Shown here in pieces: positions 25,735 through 35,095 of a DNA stretch of 64,000 nucleotides. The notes beneath the pieces are model-generated. The model was not told the origin of the DNA. It searched no databases and saw nothing but the letters and a program-made list of their open reading frames with translations. Source of the stretch: Cytophagales bacterium (lineage in GTDB: Bacteria > Bacteroidota > Bacteroidia > Cytophagales > Cyclobacteriaceae); contig JAFLBQ010000005.1 in the NCBI GenBank assembly GCA_017303805.1, positions 124,001 to 188,000 on the forward strand, given 5' to 3'. The number at the start of each line of letters is the position of its first letter. The first letter of the stretch is position 1. The translations under genes were made by a program, and so were the position numbers.

Positions 25735-28700
25735 ATGCGTAATAAAGGTTTTGTTGTTGTACTAGGCATTCTTATTACCCTGCTGTGCCTGTACTATTTG
25801 TCGTTCACATTTGTTTCTCAGCGTGTAGAACAAGATGCCATCGATCAGGCTACCGATCAGGGCGGGTCGCTCAACTTAAGTAAAAAGCAAGCGTACCTGG
25901 ATAGTTTATGGAATAAGCCGGTGTACAACCTGTTTGGTGCCGAGTACACTTTTAAACAGGTAAAGGAAAATGAATTAAGCCTCGGGCTTGATTTGCGCGG
26001 AGGTATGCACGTAGTATTGGAAATTTCTCCGGTAGATATTCTGAAAGGCTTGAGTGGCAACAGCCAGAACCCGGCTTTTCAGGCGGCCTTGGTTAAAGCC
26101 CGCGAAATGCAAAAGTCGAGCACCGATAGTTACATTAATCTTTTCTACAAGGCTTTTAAAGCCGAGAACCCGGATAAAACACTGGCCTCGCTTTTCACTT
26201 CGGCAGCCAATAAAGAACGCGTTAAGCTTTCCGATTCAGATGCAACCGTAATGGAGTTTTTGAATAAAGAGGTGGACGATGCCATCGACCGGTCTTTTAC
26301 AATTTTGAAAACCCGTATCGATCAGTTTGGTACTTCGCAACCTAACATTCAGCGCCTGCAAGAGAAAGGAAGAATTCAGATTGAAATTCCGGGCGCAGAT
26401 AATCCGCAACGCGTGCGCAAACTTTTGCAAGGCGTGGCCCGCTTAGAGTTTTGGGAAATAGTAGAAGGCACCGACATGCAGGTGCAACAGGCACTCTATT
26501 CGATGAACCAGTTTTTGGTTAACGAACAAAAGCAACTAAAAGCCCTTACACCGGCAAAGCCCATAATGGGCGAGCAACCAGCACTCAAAGCCGATTCCGC
26601 CAAATCGCAATTAGAGCAACAACTGGCGCAGTTAAGCGATAGCACGGTTTCTTCGTTAGACTCGCTGCGACTGTCCAGCACCTCCGCACTGTTTTCGCTC
26701 ATGAACCCCAATGTTCCTTTTTTGTACCAGGTAAAAGATACAGCCGAGATTAATAAAATCTTGCGCAGACCCGAAGTGAGAAACTTTTTACCCCGCACCA
26801 TTGGCTACTTCTGGGATGTAAAACCCGATCCGAAAATTACCCCGGGCGTGGACGACATTCAATTGAATTTTGTGAACCTCGGCCTTACCGGAAAACCGTT
26901 GCTGACTGGTGAAGTGATTACCGATGCCCGGCAGGATTTTGATGAAAAGGGCCGCTATGCCGTATCGATGACGATGAACTCGTTTGGAGCAAGAACCTGG
27001 GCCAAGATTACCCGCGAAGCAGCCGCCAAACAACCGCGCGGAAGAATTGCAATTATTCTGGATAACTATGTGTACACCGCACCATCTGTTAATGGAGAAA
27101 TTCCCAATGGTAGCTCGCAGATTTCCGGAAGCTTTGATCTGGAAGAAGCAAAAGATTTGGCCAACGTATTAAAAGCCGGGTCACTGCCGGCACCCACGCG
27201 CATAGTAGAAGAAGCCATTGTTGGTCCTAACCTTGGCAAGGTGGCACAAAAGCAAGGATTAATTTCTATGGCGGCCGGTTTGGGTCTGGTGGTGTTGTTC
27301 ATGATCGCGTATTATTCCAAAGGTGGCTGGGTGGCTAACATCGCCTTGTTGTTCAACATCTTTTTCATCCTTGGAATTTTAGCTCAGCTTAAATCGGCTT
27401 TGACCCTGCCAGGTATTGCCGGTATTATTTTAACCATGGGTATGGCTGTAGATGCCAATGTGTTGATTTACGAACGTATTAAAGAAGAAATGCGCCTTGG
27501 CATTAAATTACGCGAAGCAATTAAGAAAGGCTATAACCGGGCGTTTACTACCATTCTCGATTCGAACCTTACCACCTTTATTACAGCCGTTGCACTGTTC
27601 ATCTTAGGGCAAGGGCCACTAAAAGGGTTTGCCATTGTACTAATGATTGGTATCGCTACTTCCTTCTTCTCGGCCGTTTACATTTCGCGGGTTATTATTG
27701 AATGGATGGTGCGCAAAGGCGATGAAGCAAAAGTTTCGTTCGATACCCCGCTGGCGCGCATTGTTAAAGAACGCAGGCAATATGATTTTATCGGGTTCCG
27801 CAAAAAAGCGTACCTCATTTCAGGAAGCATTGTAGTGATCGGGTTTATTCTTATCGGCATCCAAGGTTTAAACCTGGGTGTTGATTTTAAAGGTGGCCGC
27901 TCGTATGTGGTTACGTTCAATCAGCCGGTGGTTGCTACCGATATGAAAGTAGCGCTTACCGATAGCTTTGAAGGCACCGGGGTAGAAGTAAAAAACTATG
28001 GTAGTGATAAGGTAATGAAAGTTACCACCTCTTACCTGGTGGATGACGAATCGGATGTTGCCGATGACAAAGTGAAGCAGGCCCTGATTGGAGGCGTAGA
28101 AAAATTTAAGGGGGTTACCTATACTCCCAACGAAGCCCAACTGGACGATAGCCACTTTATCATTTCGTCTTCATCTAAAGTAGGAGCTACCATTGCAGAC
28201 GACATTAAAGACTCAGCCTTCGAAGCTGCGTTGGCTTCGCTGGTGCTCATCTTCGTGTACATTCTCATTCGCTTTAAGCGATGGACATACAGTGCCGGAG
28301 CCATTGTAGCTACCGTGCACGATACCCTGTTTGTGGTAGCCTCGTTTGGGATTGCACGCGCCTTAGGTATTTCGTTCGAAGTAGATCAGGTGTTTGTAGC
28401 AGCCTTGCTAACGGTAATCGGGTACTCTATCAACGATACGGTAATCATCTTTGACCGGATTCGGGAGTACCTGGGCTTTGGCGCTAACCACGATCGCTTT
28501 AAACTCTTTAACGATGCCATCAACAGTACGCTTAGCCGTACCATCATTACTTCGGGTACAACCTTGCTGGTAGTAATTGTGTTGCTGATTTTTGGTGGCG
28601 AAGTATTGCGCGGGTTTTCATTTGCCCTTCTGATTGGTGTAGGCGTGGGCACATTCTCTTCGATTTTTATTGCATCGCCCGTGGTGTTAGATCTGGAAGC

Positions 28701-28749
28701 CAGCGCAACCCAGATTAGCAAGAAGAGCGAAGCAAAGGCAGCCGCATAG
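25735..28749 (+). CDS. secDF: Fused protein translocase SecDF
   Basis: A 1004-residue inner-membrane protein that uses the proton gradient to pull exported proteins through SecYEG. The SecD half (1 to about 630) has an N-terminal membrane segment, LGLDLRGGMHVVLEI, a long periplasmic region with P1-type domains, and GMAVDANVLIYERIKEEM. The SecF half (about 690-990) has GVDFKGGRSYVV and YSINDTVIIFDRIREYL. Fusion in one chain is usual in Bacteroidota. A strong terminator follows. Confidence 0.97.
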   Translation: MRNKGFVVVLGILITLLCLYYLSFTFVSQRVEQDAIDQATDQGGSLNLSKKQAYLDSLWNKPVYNLFGAEYTFKQVKENELSLGLDLRGGMHVVLEISPVDILKGLSGNSQNPAFQAALVKAREMQKSSTDSYINLFYKAFKAENPDKTLASLFTSAANKERVKLSDSDATVMEFLNKEVDDAIDRSFTILKTRIDQFGTSQPNIQRLQEKGRIQIEIPGADNPQRVRKLLQGVARLEFWEIVEGTDMQVQQALYSMNQFLVNEQKQLKALTPAKPIMGEQPALKADSAKSQLEQQLAQLSDSTVSSLDSLRLSSTSALFSLMNPNVPFLYQVKDTAEINKILRRPEVRNFLPRTIGYFWDVKPDPKITPGVDDIQLNFVNLGLTGKPLLTGEVITDARQDFDEKGRYAVSMTMNSFGARTWAKITREAAAKQPRGRIAIILDNYVYTAPSVNGEIPNGSSQISGSFDLEEAKDLANVLKAGSLPAPTRIVEEAIVGPNLGKVAQKQGLISMAAGLGLVVLFMIAYYSKGGWVANIALLFNIFFILGILAQLKSALTLPGIAGIILTMGMAVDANVLIYERIKEEMRLGIKLREAIKKGYNRAFTTILDSNLTTFITAVALFILGQGPLKGFAIVLMIGIATSFFSAVYISRVIIEWMVRKGDEAKVSFDTPLARIVKERRQYDFIGFRKKAYLISGSIVVIGFILIGIQGLNLGVDFKGGRSYVVTFNQPVVATDMKVALTDSFEGTGVEVKNYGSDKVMKVTTSYLVDDESDVADDKVKQALIGGVEKFKGVTYTPNEAQLDDSHFIISSSSKVGATIADDIKDSAFEAALASLVLIFVYILIRFKRWTYSAGAIVATVHDTLFVVASFGIARALGISFEVDQVFVAALLTVIGYSINDTVIIFDRIREYLGFGANHDRFKLFNDAINSTLSRTIITSGTTLLVVIVLLIFGGEVLRGFSFALLIGVGVGTFSSIFIASPVVLDLEASATQISKKSEAKAAA

Positions 28750-28764
28750 GTTCCGGTTCAAAGC

Positions 28765-28812
28765 AAAAAAGACTGTTTCAAATCCAGAAAGTGGTTTGAA
28801 ACAGTCTTTTTT
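28765..28812. terminator. Strong terminator after secDF
   Basis: GACTGTTTCAAA (28771-28782) and TTTGAAACAGTC (28795-28806) make a 12-bp perfect stem flanked by A-run and T-run. It can act in both directions. Confidence 0.9.
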
Positions 28813-28865
28813 GTTTATTAGCAGGCTTCTAACAAAATTTTAATGAAGTTTCACTACCTACATTT

Positions 28866-28873
28866 TACTTTTG
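28866..28873 (+). promoter_or_regulatory. Possible -7 box just before the OmpR-type regulator
   Basis: TACTTTTG ends four bases before the ATG at 28878. If used, the message would have almost no leader. No -33 TTG is obvious. Confidence 0.4.
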
Positions 28874-28877
28874 GTGC

Positions 28878-29552
28878 ATGAAGATTTTGCTAATTGAAGA
28901 CGAGCGGAAAACTATTCAGTACATAAAAAAAGGACTGGAAGAAAACGGCTATCAGGTAGATACAGCAGATGATGGTAAGGCAGGTCGCACGCTTGGGTTT
29001 AAAAATCAGTACAACCTGATTATTACCGATATTATTATGCCCGAAGTAAACGGGCGCGAACTCTGCAAGGCGTTGCGGGCTGCAAAAATTGAAACACCCA
29101 TTCTCATGCTAACCGCCCTGGCCGATACTGATGATGTGGTAGAAGGACTTGACAGCGGAGCCGATGATTATCTCTCCAAACCATTTGAGTTTAAAGAACT
29201 GCTGGCTCGCATCCGCACGTTAACCAAACGCCAACCCAAACCCGGCAACGACAGCCTGTTGCGGTTTGCCGATGTGGTATTGGATTTAAATGCGAAGAGC
29301 GCAGTGAGGGCCGGCAAAAAAGTAGAGTTAACCTCAAAAGAGTTTGCACTGCTGGAATACTTTTTACGGAACCCGGGGCGGGTAATACCGCGGGCCGAAC
29401 TTTCCAAGCATGTGTGGAACATGGATTTTGACACCGGAACCAACATGGTGGAGGTATATGTAAACTACCTGCGAAAAAAAATAGACCGCGATTTTGAGGT
29501 TAAGCTTATTCATACGCAATTTGGGATGGGCTATATTTTAAAAGAGCCTTGA
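28878..29552 (+). CDS. OmpR/PhoB-family response regulator
   Basis: A 224-residue regulator. Receiver domain: acids in IEDERK, phospho-acceptor Asp51 (LIITDIIMPE), and Lys near 101 (YLSKPFEF). Winged-helix C-terminal domain (about 125-224): LTSKEFALLEYFLRNPGRV, RAELSKHVWNMDFDTG and VEVYVNYLRKKID. It resembles regulators of the CusR/CopR type often linked to metals or envelope stress, but no targets are next to it. Four bases separate it from its kinase. Confidence 0.93.
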   Translation: MKILLIEDERKTIQYIKKGLEENGYQVDTADDGKAGRTLGFKNQYNLIITDIIMPEVNGRELCKALRAAKIETPILMLTALADTDDVVEGLDSGADDYLSKPFEFKELLARIRTLTKRQPKPGNDSLLRFADVVLDLNAKSAVRAGKKVELTSKEFALLEYFLRNPGRVIPRAELSKHVWNMDFDTGTNMVEVYVNYLRKKIDRDFEVKLIHTQFGMGYILKEP

Positions 29553-29555
29553 TCT

Positions 29556-30929
29556 GTGCAAATCCGTACCCGGTTAACGCTTCAGTTTACATTGCTGGTA
29601 AGCACTATTGTGGTGCTATCGTTTTTGGCTATTTACTTTTTTGCCAGCCAGTTTACCGAACAGGATTTTGAACGCAGGCTGCGCGAAAAGGCCATTACTT
29701 CGGCCATCCTGCTTATTAAAGTAGATCAGGTAGATACTACGTTGCTTAAAATTATAGATCGCGCCAAACGCGATAACCTTTACCGCGAAACGATTCGGGT
29801 TTTTGATCATGAAGGCAAGGAAATTTACCACAGTGGTGATACCATTCGGTTGCCTATTAACGCGCAATTGTTTGCAGAGGTGCAAGCCGAAGGCGAGCAT
29901 AAGTTACGCTACGAAGAATTTACCGTGGCCGCCATTCCTTTTCGGGATAGAGGAAAAGACTACGTAATTATTGCATTGGCCGAAGATGTAAACGGGTACA
30001 ACCGGTTGGTAGATTTAAGGCGCTTGCTGATGGCGCAGTGCTTTATTCTGATTGGCCTTGTGTTTATTTCGGGTTGGATTTACTCCGGCCGTGCGCTGCG
30101 GCCCATTCAAAAAGTAATTGCCGATGTGCAAAGTGTTTCGCCCCAAAACCTATCGCACCGGCTGGAAGAAAGCAAACACCCCGATGAAATCGGAAAATTG
30201 ATTTCGATGTTCAACGGCTTGCTGGCGCGAATCGAAAATGCATTCAAACTTCAAAAAATGTTTGTGTCCAATGTGTCGCACGAACTTAAAAACCCGCTAA
30301 CCAATATTACTTCGCAATTGGAGGTAACGCTGTTGAACGAGCGCCCACGAGAAGAATACCAACACACGATCAAATCGGTGCTGGAAGATATCAAAAGCCT
30401 GAATCATTTATCGGTAAGCTTGTTGGAGCTGGCGCGCCTCACCCACGATTCGGACACGTTTACGATGGCCGAGGTGCGGCTGGACGAAATTTTGTGGGAT
30501 GCTCGCGATCGGGTAGCGGCTATCGATTTATCGTATAAAATAGAAATCATAATCGAAAACATGCCGGAAGACGAAAGCCGGTTAATGGTAAACGGAAATC
30601 CGCATCTTCTTAAAACGGCTTTTCAGAATATAATTGAGAATGCCTGTAAATTTTCGGATGGACAGGCAGAAGTAAAATTGGTGTGCCGCCCGGGAGAGTT
30701 GGAAGTGCGCGTGCAGGACAACGGGCCGGGCATTGAGCAGGAAGATCTCGAAAATGTTTTTCAGCCCTTTTTCCGAACCGATGCCACCTCTAAAGTGAAA
30801 GGCTATGGGGTAGGCCTATCGCTAAGCCAACGGATTATTTCCATCCATAAAGGGAAAATTTCTATCGAGTCAACTCCAGGGCAAGGCACGCAGCTACTGG
30901 TAACATTGCCTTCCGCTCACGGTTTCTAA
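29556..30929 (+). CDS. Sensor histidine kinase with HAMP domain
   Basis: A 457-residue kinase, partner of the OmpR-type regulator. Two membrane segments (about 12-31 and 155-175) bracket a periplasmic sensor of about 125 residues. HAMP (about 175-230, RALRPIQKVIADVQSV), then the phospho-acceptor His242 in NVSHELKNPLTNI, and the ATPase blocks NIIENACKFSDG, DNGPGIEQED and GYGVGLSLSQRI. The start codon is GTG. No specific signal can be read from the sensor part. Confidence 0.93.
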   Translation: MQIRTRLTLQFTLLVSTIVVLSFLAIYFFASQFTEQDFERRLREKAITSAILLIKVDQVDTTLLKIIDRAKRDNLYRETIRVFDHEGKEIYHSGDTIRLPINAQLFAEVQAEGEHKLRYEEFTVAAIPFRDRGKDYVIIALAEDVNGYNRLVDLRRLLMAQCFILIGLVFISGWIYSGRALRPIQKVIADVQSVSPQNLSHRLEESKHPDEIGKLISMFNGLLARIENAFKLQKMFVSNVSHELKNPLTNITSQLEVTLLNERPREEYQHTIKSVLEDIKSLNHLSVSLLELARLTHDSDTFTMAEVRLDEILWDARDRVAAIDLSYKIEIIIENMPEDESRLMVNGNPHLLKTAFQNIIENACKFSDGQAEVKLVCRPGELEVRVQDNGPGIEQEDLENVFQPFFRTDATSKVKGYGVGLSLSQRIISIHKGKISIESTPGQGTQLLVTLPSAHGF

Positions 30930-31084
30930 TTCCTTTCTAATCGTTTTACGAGCCAGTTCAGCAAGCAGCAAACCTACATTTGGTTTAAGTTTTTTCTAGG
31001 TTGTTTGAGTTTAGAACACAGGTTTCGGTGGAAGAGTAAGCACTAATCAAACGTAAGCCAACTAATGATTAAACCTCTTCCGGA

Positions 31085-31111
31085 ACGGGGCTCTCAAGGC
31101 CCCGTTTTTTT
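31085..31111 (+). terminator. Terminator after the 180-base gap following the kinase
   Basis: ACGGGGC and GCCCCGT (31085-31091, 31099-31105) pair over 7 bases, followed by T7. It is far from the kinase stop, so the bases 30930-31084 are transcribed or form a separate small unit. Confidence 0.8.
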
Positions 31112-31577
31112 ATTTGGTGGTTGCCAACTCTACCCGCAGCCCAATGGCCAGAATGCCCGCCAGGCTATCTTGCCGGTTTTCGTGATGCAACGTAAAGCGA
31201 TAGGTGCCAGCTTGTGGAAATCGGTAATGTGTTAATACTTCAAATTGATGATCGTACACATCGCCCAGGCCACTGCGCCCAAGGGGTTTGCCGCTCTTTT
31301 CGAACAATGTGTTAAACACTAATTTTTCAGAGAGCACCGCAGTTGAATCTTTAAGCTCATAGCGCACAAAAATTCTTTCCCAGGGGTAGTCGATGGAGTT
31401 GCGCACTTCATAATACAAGTTGTACTCCTGCGCTGCGTTTTTTATTTCGAATTCAAAAGTTGCGGGTTCCTTGGCCGGCCACTTGCGGGCGGGAAACTCT
31501 ACATAATTCTCAAACACGCGCTGGTTGTCGCAAGCGATAACAAGTAAGGCTAGCAGAACAAAAACTAATAATCTCAT
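31110..31577 (-). CDS. gldH: Gliding motility lipoprotein GldH
   Basis: A 155-residue lipoprotein needed for gliding in Flavobacterium. MRLLVFVLLALLVIAC gives lipid attachment at Cys16. The body YVEFPARKWPAKEPATFEFE, YYEVRNSIDYPWERIFVRYEL and GLGDVYDHQFEVL matches the GldH family. It overlaps the stop of ricT by four bases (ATGA), so they are translated together. Its presence supports gliding or at least a T9SS-linked surface apparatus. Confidence 0.88.
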   Translation of the reverse strand: MRLLVFVLLALLVIACDNQRVFENYVEFPARKWPAKEPATFEFEIKNAAQEYNLYYEVRNSIDYPWERIFVRYELKDSTAVLSEKLVFNTLFEKSGKPLGRSGLGDVYDHQFEVLTHYRFPQAGTYRFTLHHENRQDSLAGILAIGLRVELATTK

Positions 31578-32791
31578 TGGGGAGTGGGGCCTTTGGGATT
31601 TCGCGGGTTGGTACCCCGGCCCTGTGGTGGGCGGTTCTGTTTTCCGGGCTGCTGATTTTGGGCCCCTGGGTTTTTCCGGTCGCGATTCCTGTTTTTATTC
31701 TTTTTCTTTTTGCGCGATTTGTTCTGAAACTTCTTGTCGAGGTTTTCCAAATCGCTGTTGAGTTGCGCAATGGGCGCTTTGGTTTCTGTTTCGTTGGCTT
31801 GTAAAGTGGCCGGTTTTCTTCCGGCCCGGTTTAATTCCAGAATTTCGTTTACTCTTTCGATGTTGAGCGGGTACCAGGTATTTTCTTCTTTATACCCAAA
31901 CCACATAATGCGCCTGAAGATGTCGGTTTTTTGCAATCGAGCTTCCCCTTGTTCAGTTACCAAAGGCGCATTGATTTCCGGGATATGCTTCAATGCTTCC
32001 ATGTAGGTTTCCAACTCGTAGTTGAGGCAGCATTTTAACCGGCCGCATTGCCCCGAAAGTTTGCTTGGGTTGAGTGATAAATTTTGATACCGCGCAGCAC
32101 TGGTAGCCACATTTTTAAAATCGCTTAACCACGTAGAGCAGCATAACTCGCGCCCGCACACGCCAATGCCACCCAGGCGGCCAGCTTCCTGCCGCAGGCT
32201 TATCTGCCGCATTTCTACGCGCACTTTAAATTCTGCAGCCAGAATTTTTATTAATTCTCTAAAGTCCACCCGGTCTTCGGCTGAATAGAAAAAAGTTGCT
32301 TTCGTATTATCGGCCTGGTACTCTACATCCGATAACTTCATGTTGAGATTCAGTTGCCGGATAATTTCGCGGGTGCGGTAAAGCGTGGGCAGGTCGCGCT
32401 TTTTAACGTCTTCGTGTTTCTCTAAATCTTTTTGGGTAGCTAAGCGATATATCTTTTTTATCTCCTCGTCATTAGCCACTTTTTTCTTCTGCATTTGCAG
32501 GCGCACCAGTTCGCCTTGCAACGAAACATGCCCCACATGGTGGCCGGTAGCCGACTCTACCACAATGGCATCGCCTGTTATCAACGAAAGTTTATCGCTG
32601 TTGCGATAGAAATCTTTACGGCCGTTTTTAAAACGAACTTCTACCACCGGAAATTTATCGTGTACGGGCATCTCCATATTTGAGAGCCAATCGAATACAT
32701 TCATCTTGTTGCAACCGCCCGTACCGCAGGCACCGTTGTTGTTGCAGCCGGCAACATTTCCGCCCTTACTTGATCCACACGCACAACCCAT
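31574..32791 (-). CDS. ricT: RicT-type PSP1 domain protein with Cys-rich N-terminus
   Basis: A 405-residue homologue of Bacillus YaaT/RicT, part of an Fe-S complex that affects RNA processing there. The PSP1 core has GGIGVCGRELCCSTWLSDF and SGQCGRLKCCLNYELE, the cluster-ligand Cys pairs. The start at MGCACGSSKGG is preferred over a longer frame to 32881; it gives five Cys in the first 27 residues. The tail is long, charged and Lys/Asn/Arg-rich (KNKNRNRDRKN), with QPGKQNRPPQGRG, and may bind RNA. It is coupled to gldH downstream. Confidence 0.88.
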   Translation of the reverse strand: MGCACGSSKGGNVAGCNNNGACGTGGCNKMNVFDWLSNMEMPVHDKFPVVEVRFKNGRKDFYRNSDKLSLITGDAIVVESATGHHVGHVSLQGELVRLQMQKKKVANDEEIKKIYRLATQKDLEKHEDVKKRDLPTLYRTREIIRQLNLNMKLSDVEYQADNTKATFFYSAEDRVDFRELIKILAAEFKVRVEMRQISLRQEAGRLGGIGVCGRELCCSTWLSDFKNVATSAARYQNLSLNPSKLSGQCGRLKCCLNYELETYMEALKHIPEINAPLVTEQGEARLQKTDIFRRIMWFGYKEENTWYPLNIERVNEILELNRAGRKPATLQANETETKAPIAQLNSDLENLDKKFQNKSRKKKKNKNRNRDRKNPGAQNQQPGKQNRPPQGRGTNPRNPKGPTPQ

Positions 32792-32855
32792 TTCAAATTG
32801 CTGTTTAGATAAAACCTTAAAGGTAGAAGGTTGAAGGGGTATTGGCAAACGATGG

Positions 32856-34157
32856 TTAAACGGCTTTACCCTCCTTTTCAATTCGCGCCAGATCCTGGCT
32901 TATATCTTTGCGGTAGTAGGCATTTTTCCAGTTGATGGTTGCCGCTCGTGCATAAGCCTTTTGTGCGGCAGCCTGCAAAGTGGGGGCATTACCCGTAATA
33001 GCCAACACCCGGCCTCCGCTGGTAAGCACTTCGCCCGCCTTTAAGATGGTGCCGGCATGAAATACATGGGCTTCACTTTGCTGGCTAAGGCCGGTAATCG
33101 CAAAGCCTTTTTCAAAATTTTCGGGGTACCCACCCGAGGCCATAATTACGGTAACGGCATAGTGCGGATTGATGGCTATTCGATGGCCGTCAAGTTTACC
33201 TTTGGCACATGCAACCAGTAATTCTACCAGATCCGAATCGATGCGCGTGAGCACGGCTTCTGTTTCAGGGTCGCCCATTCGGGTGTTGTACTCAATTACG
33301 AATGGCTCTTCGCCCACGTTCATCAACCCAATAAAAATAAATCCTTTAAAAGGGATGTTATCATGCTGCAAGCCTTTAATGGTGGGAAGCACCACCTGCG
33401 TTTCAACTTTGCGCATAAACTCGGGTGTAGCAAAAACTACTGGCGATACAGCCCCCATGCCTCCGGTATTGGGTCCGGTGTCGCCCTCACCAATGCGTTT
33501 ATAGTCTTTAGCTTCGGGTAAAAGAACGTAATGGGTGCCATCGGTTAGTACAAATACCGAAAGCTCGATGCCATCCAGAAAATCTTCTATCAACACCTTG
33601 GCACTTGCTTCGCCAAACTTTTTCTGCACCAACATTTCGTGCACAGCCTCCTGCGCTTCGGTAACGGATTGTGTAATTATTACACCCTTGCCGGCAGCCA
33701 AACCATCGGCTTTCAATACAATGGGTGGCTTGCAGGTAGCCAGGTATTCAATAGCCTGCGCGCTTTCGTGCGCCTGAAACGTTGTTGCGCGGGCGGTTGG
33801 CACTCCGTGGCGCAGCATAAATTTTTTAGAAAAATCTTTGCTGCCTTCTAATTGTGCACCGGCTTTGCCAGGGCCCACCAATAAAATATGCCGCAGTGCG
33901 GCCGTGGTTTCAAAATAATCACGAATGCCAAGTACCAAAGGTGTTTCGGGCCCCACCACTACCAAATCTATTTTTTCCTGAATACAAAAATTTCCCAGCG
34001 CTTCAAACTGATCGATTGCAATAGCCACGTTTTTACCTACCTCGGCCGTGCCGGCATTGCCGGGTGCAATAAATAAGCTAGTACAGGCCGGGCTTTGTTT
34101 AATTTTCCAGGCCAAGGCATGCTCGCGGCCACCGCTGCCAACTAAGAGTATGTTCAT
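32856..34157 (-). CDS. purD: Phosphoribosylamine-glycine ligase
   Basis: A 433-residue ATP-grasp enzyme, second step of purine synthesis: joins glycine to phosphoribosylamine. LLVGSGGREHALAWKI at the start, DFSKKFMLRHGVPTAR, VLKADGLAAGKGV (ATP-grasp), DGTHYVLLPEAKDYKR, DTGPNTGGMGAVSP and YNTRMGDPETEAVL (metal ligands) are all present. Length is normal. It lies upstream of ricT, 64 bases apart. Confidence 0.97.
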   Translation of the reverse strand: MNILLVGSGGREHALAWKIKQSPACTSLFIAPGNAGTAEVGKNVAIAIDQFEALGNFCIQEKIDLVVVGPETPLVLGIRDYFETTAALRHILLVGPGKAGAQLEGSKDFSKKFMLRHGVPTARATTFQAHESAQAIEYLATCKPPIVLKADGLAAGKGVIITQSVTEAQEAVHEMLVQKKFGEASAKVLIEDFLDGIELSVFVLTDGTHYVLLPEAKDYKRIGEGDTGPNTGGMGAVSPVVFATPEFMRKVETQVVLPTIKGLQHDNIPFKGFIFIGLMNVGEEPFVIEYNTRMGDPETEAVLTRIDSDLVELLVACAKGKLDGHRIAINPHYAVTVIMASGGYPENFEKGFAITGLSQQSEAHVFHAGTILKAGEVLTSGGRVLAITGNAPTLQAAAQKAYARAATINWKNAYYRKDISQDLARIEKEGKAV

Positions 34158-34177
34158 GTGGTGTTAATTATAAAAGG

Positions 34178-34211
34178 CAAATATATTTTTTATCGGGCTA
34201 AGAGTACGAAA
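34178..34211 (-). promoter_or_regulatory. Promoter of purD
   Basis: On the minus strand TATATTTG (34178-34185) fits the -7 box; TTTCG about 21 bases upstream is a weak -33. The start codon is 20 bases downstream. Confidence 0.55.
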
Positions 34212-34272
34212 GAAGAAATTCAATTTATCTCATCTCCTTACAATTTTCGGGTTGCATTAATTTTTTTTGATC

Positions 34273-35088
34273 TCAACCCATAACAGCAATCATCTTCAAC
34301 AGCGGCAACCCCAATTGCTTGTGGCCCTCAATGGTTACCCGCGCAGCGGCTTGCCAGGCACTAAACGCTTTCGTAAATAACTTCCAGGCGGTATCCGGAG
34401 TAAGGGTAATTTTAGTGGTGGCAACTTTTTTTGTGGTAGTAAGAAACCAATCCGTGTTGGTTGCTTCCAGTGTCCAGGTGCCACCGGCTTCGCCCGAAAT
34501 GTGCACCTGCACTTGTGTGCCTTGTGGGGCCTGCGTGTGGCGGTAGGCATAAGGAAGTGCCTGCAGCAAAGTGTCAATCATCGGATGAAAAAATTCCCGA
34601 TTCATAATGCCGGGCTTTTCAACGGCATCGCGTATTTGTTGCTGGTGGTGCCAGCGTTCGGTATACTCGCGCGCCAGGTGAAACCAATTTTTTGATTCCT
34701 GTTCGCCAGCCCAGGCCACACTAAACGCAGCAATGGCCTGTGGGTCTAGTGAATGGTAATATTGAAGCATTGGCTTTTGTGCGAGCTCCAAAAACTGAAT
34801 GAGTGTGGTGGTGCTTACGCGCCTCATGGCCTTCACCCACTCTTCATTCAGGCGGTTGAGGTAATTAACCAGGTCATTATACGAATAAATCGCATCGGGT
34901 GCATCGCCCTGGTGGTTGTGCAGAAGGGCAGCCGTGCGTACACTGGTATCCAGTAAATGGGCGGCCACATCTTTTACAGTCCACTTTTTAGCCACGGTGG
35001 GTTTGTTCCACTCGGCATCAGAAAGTGAATGTAGTAAGTCGATTAATTTTGCTTCGAGGGGTTCAATTAAATGCAGCGTTTGGATCAT
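34273..35088 (-). CDS. DinB-fold / maleylpyruvate isomerase N-terminal family protein
   Basis: A 271-residue protein. Start at MIQTLHLIEPLEAK; an earlier frame start at 35160 overlaps the next gene. The N-terminal four-helix DinB-like domain (about 1-165) has DLLHSLSDAEWNKPT, WTVKDVAAHLLD with a metal His, and WFHLAREYTERWHHQQQIRDAV with the other ligands. An SCP2-like C-terminal domain (about 175-271) follows. Members catalyse thiol-dependent isomerisation or are of unknown role. Seven bases separate it from the peptidase gene upstream. Confidence 0.8.
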   Translation of the reverse strand: MIQTLHLIEPLEAKLIDLLHSLSDAEWNKPTVAKKWTVKDVAAHLLDTSVRTAALLHNHQGDAPDAIYSYNDLVNYLNRLNEEWVKAMRRVSTTTLIQFLELAQKPMLQYYHSLDPQAIAAFSVAWAGEQESKNWFHLAREYTERWHHQQQIRDAVEKPGIMNREFFHPMIDTLLQALPYAYRHTQAPQGTQVQVHISGEAGGTWTLEATNTDWFLTTTKKVATTKITLTPDTAWKLFTKAFSAWQAAARVTIEGHKQLGLPLLKMIAVMG

Positions 35089-35095
35089 ACTAAAA

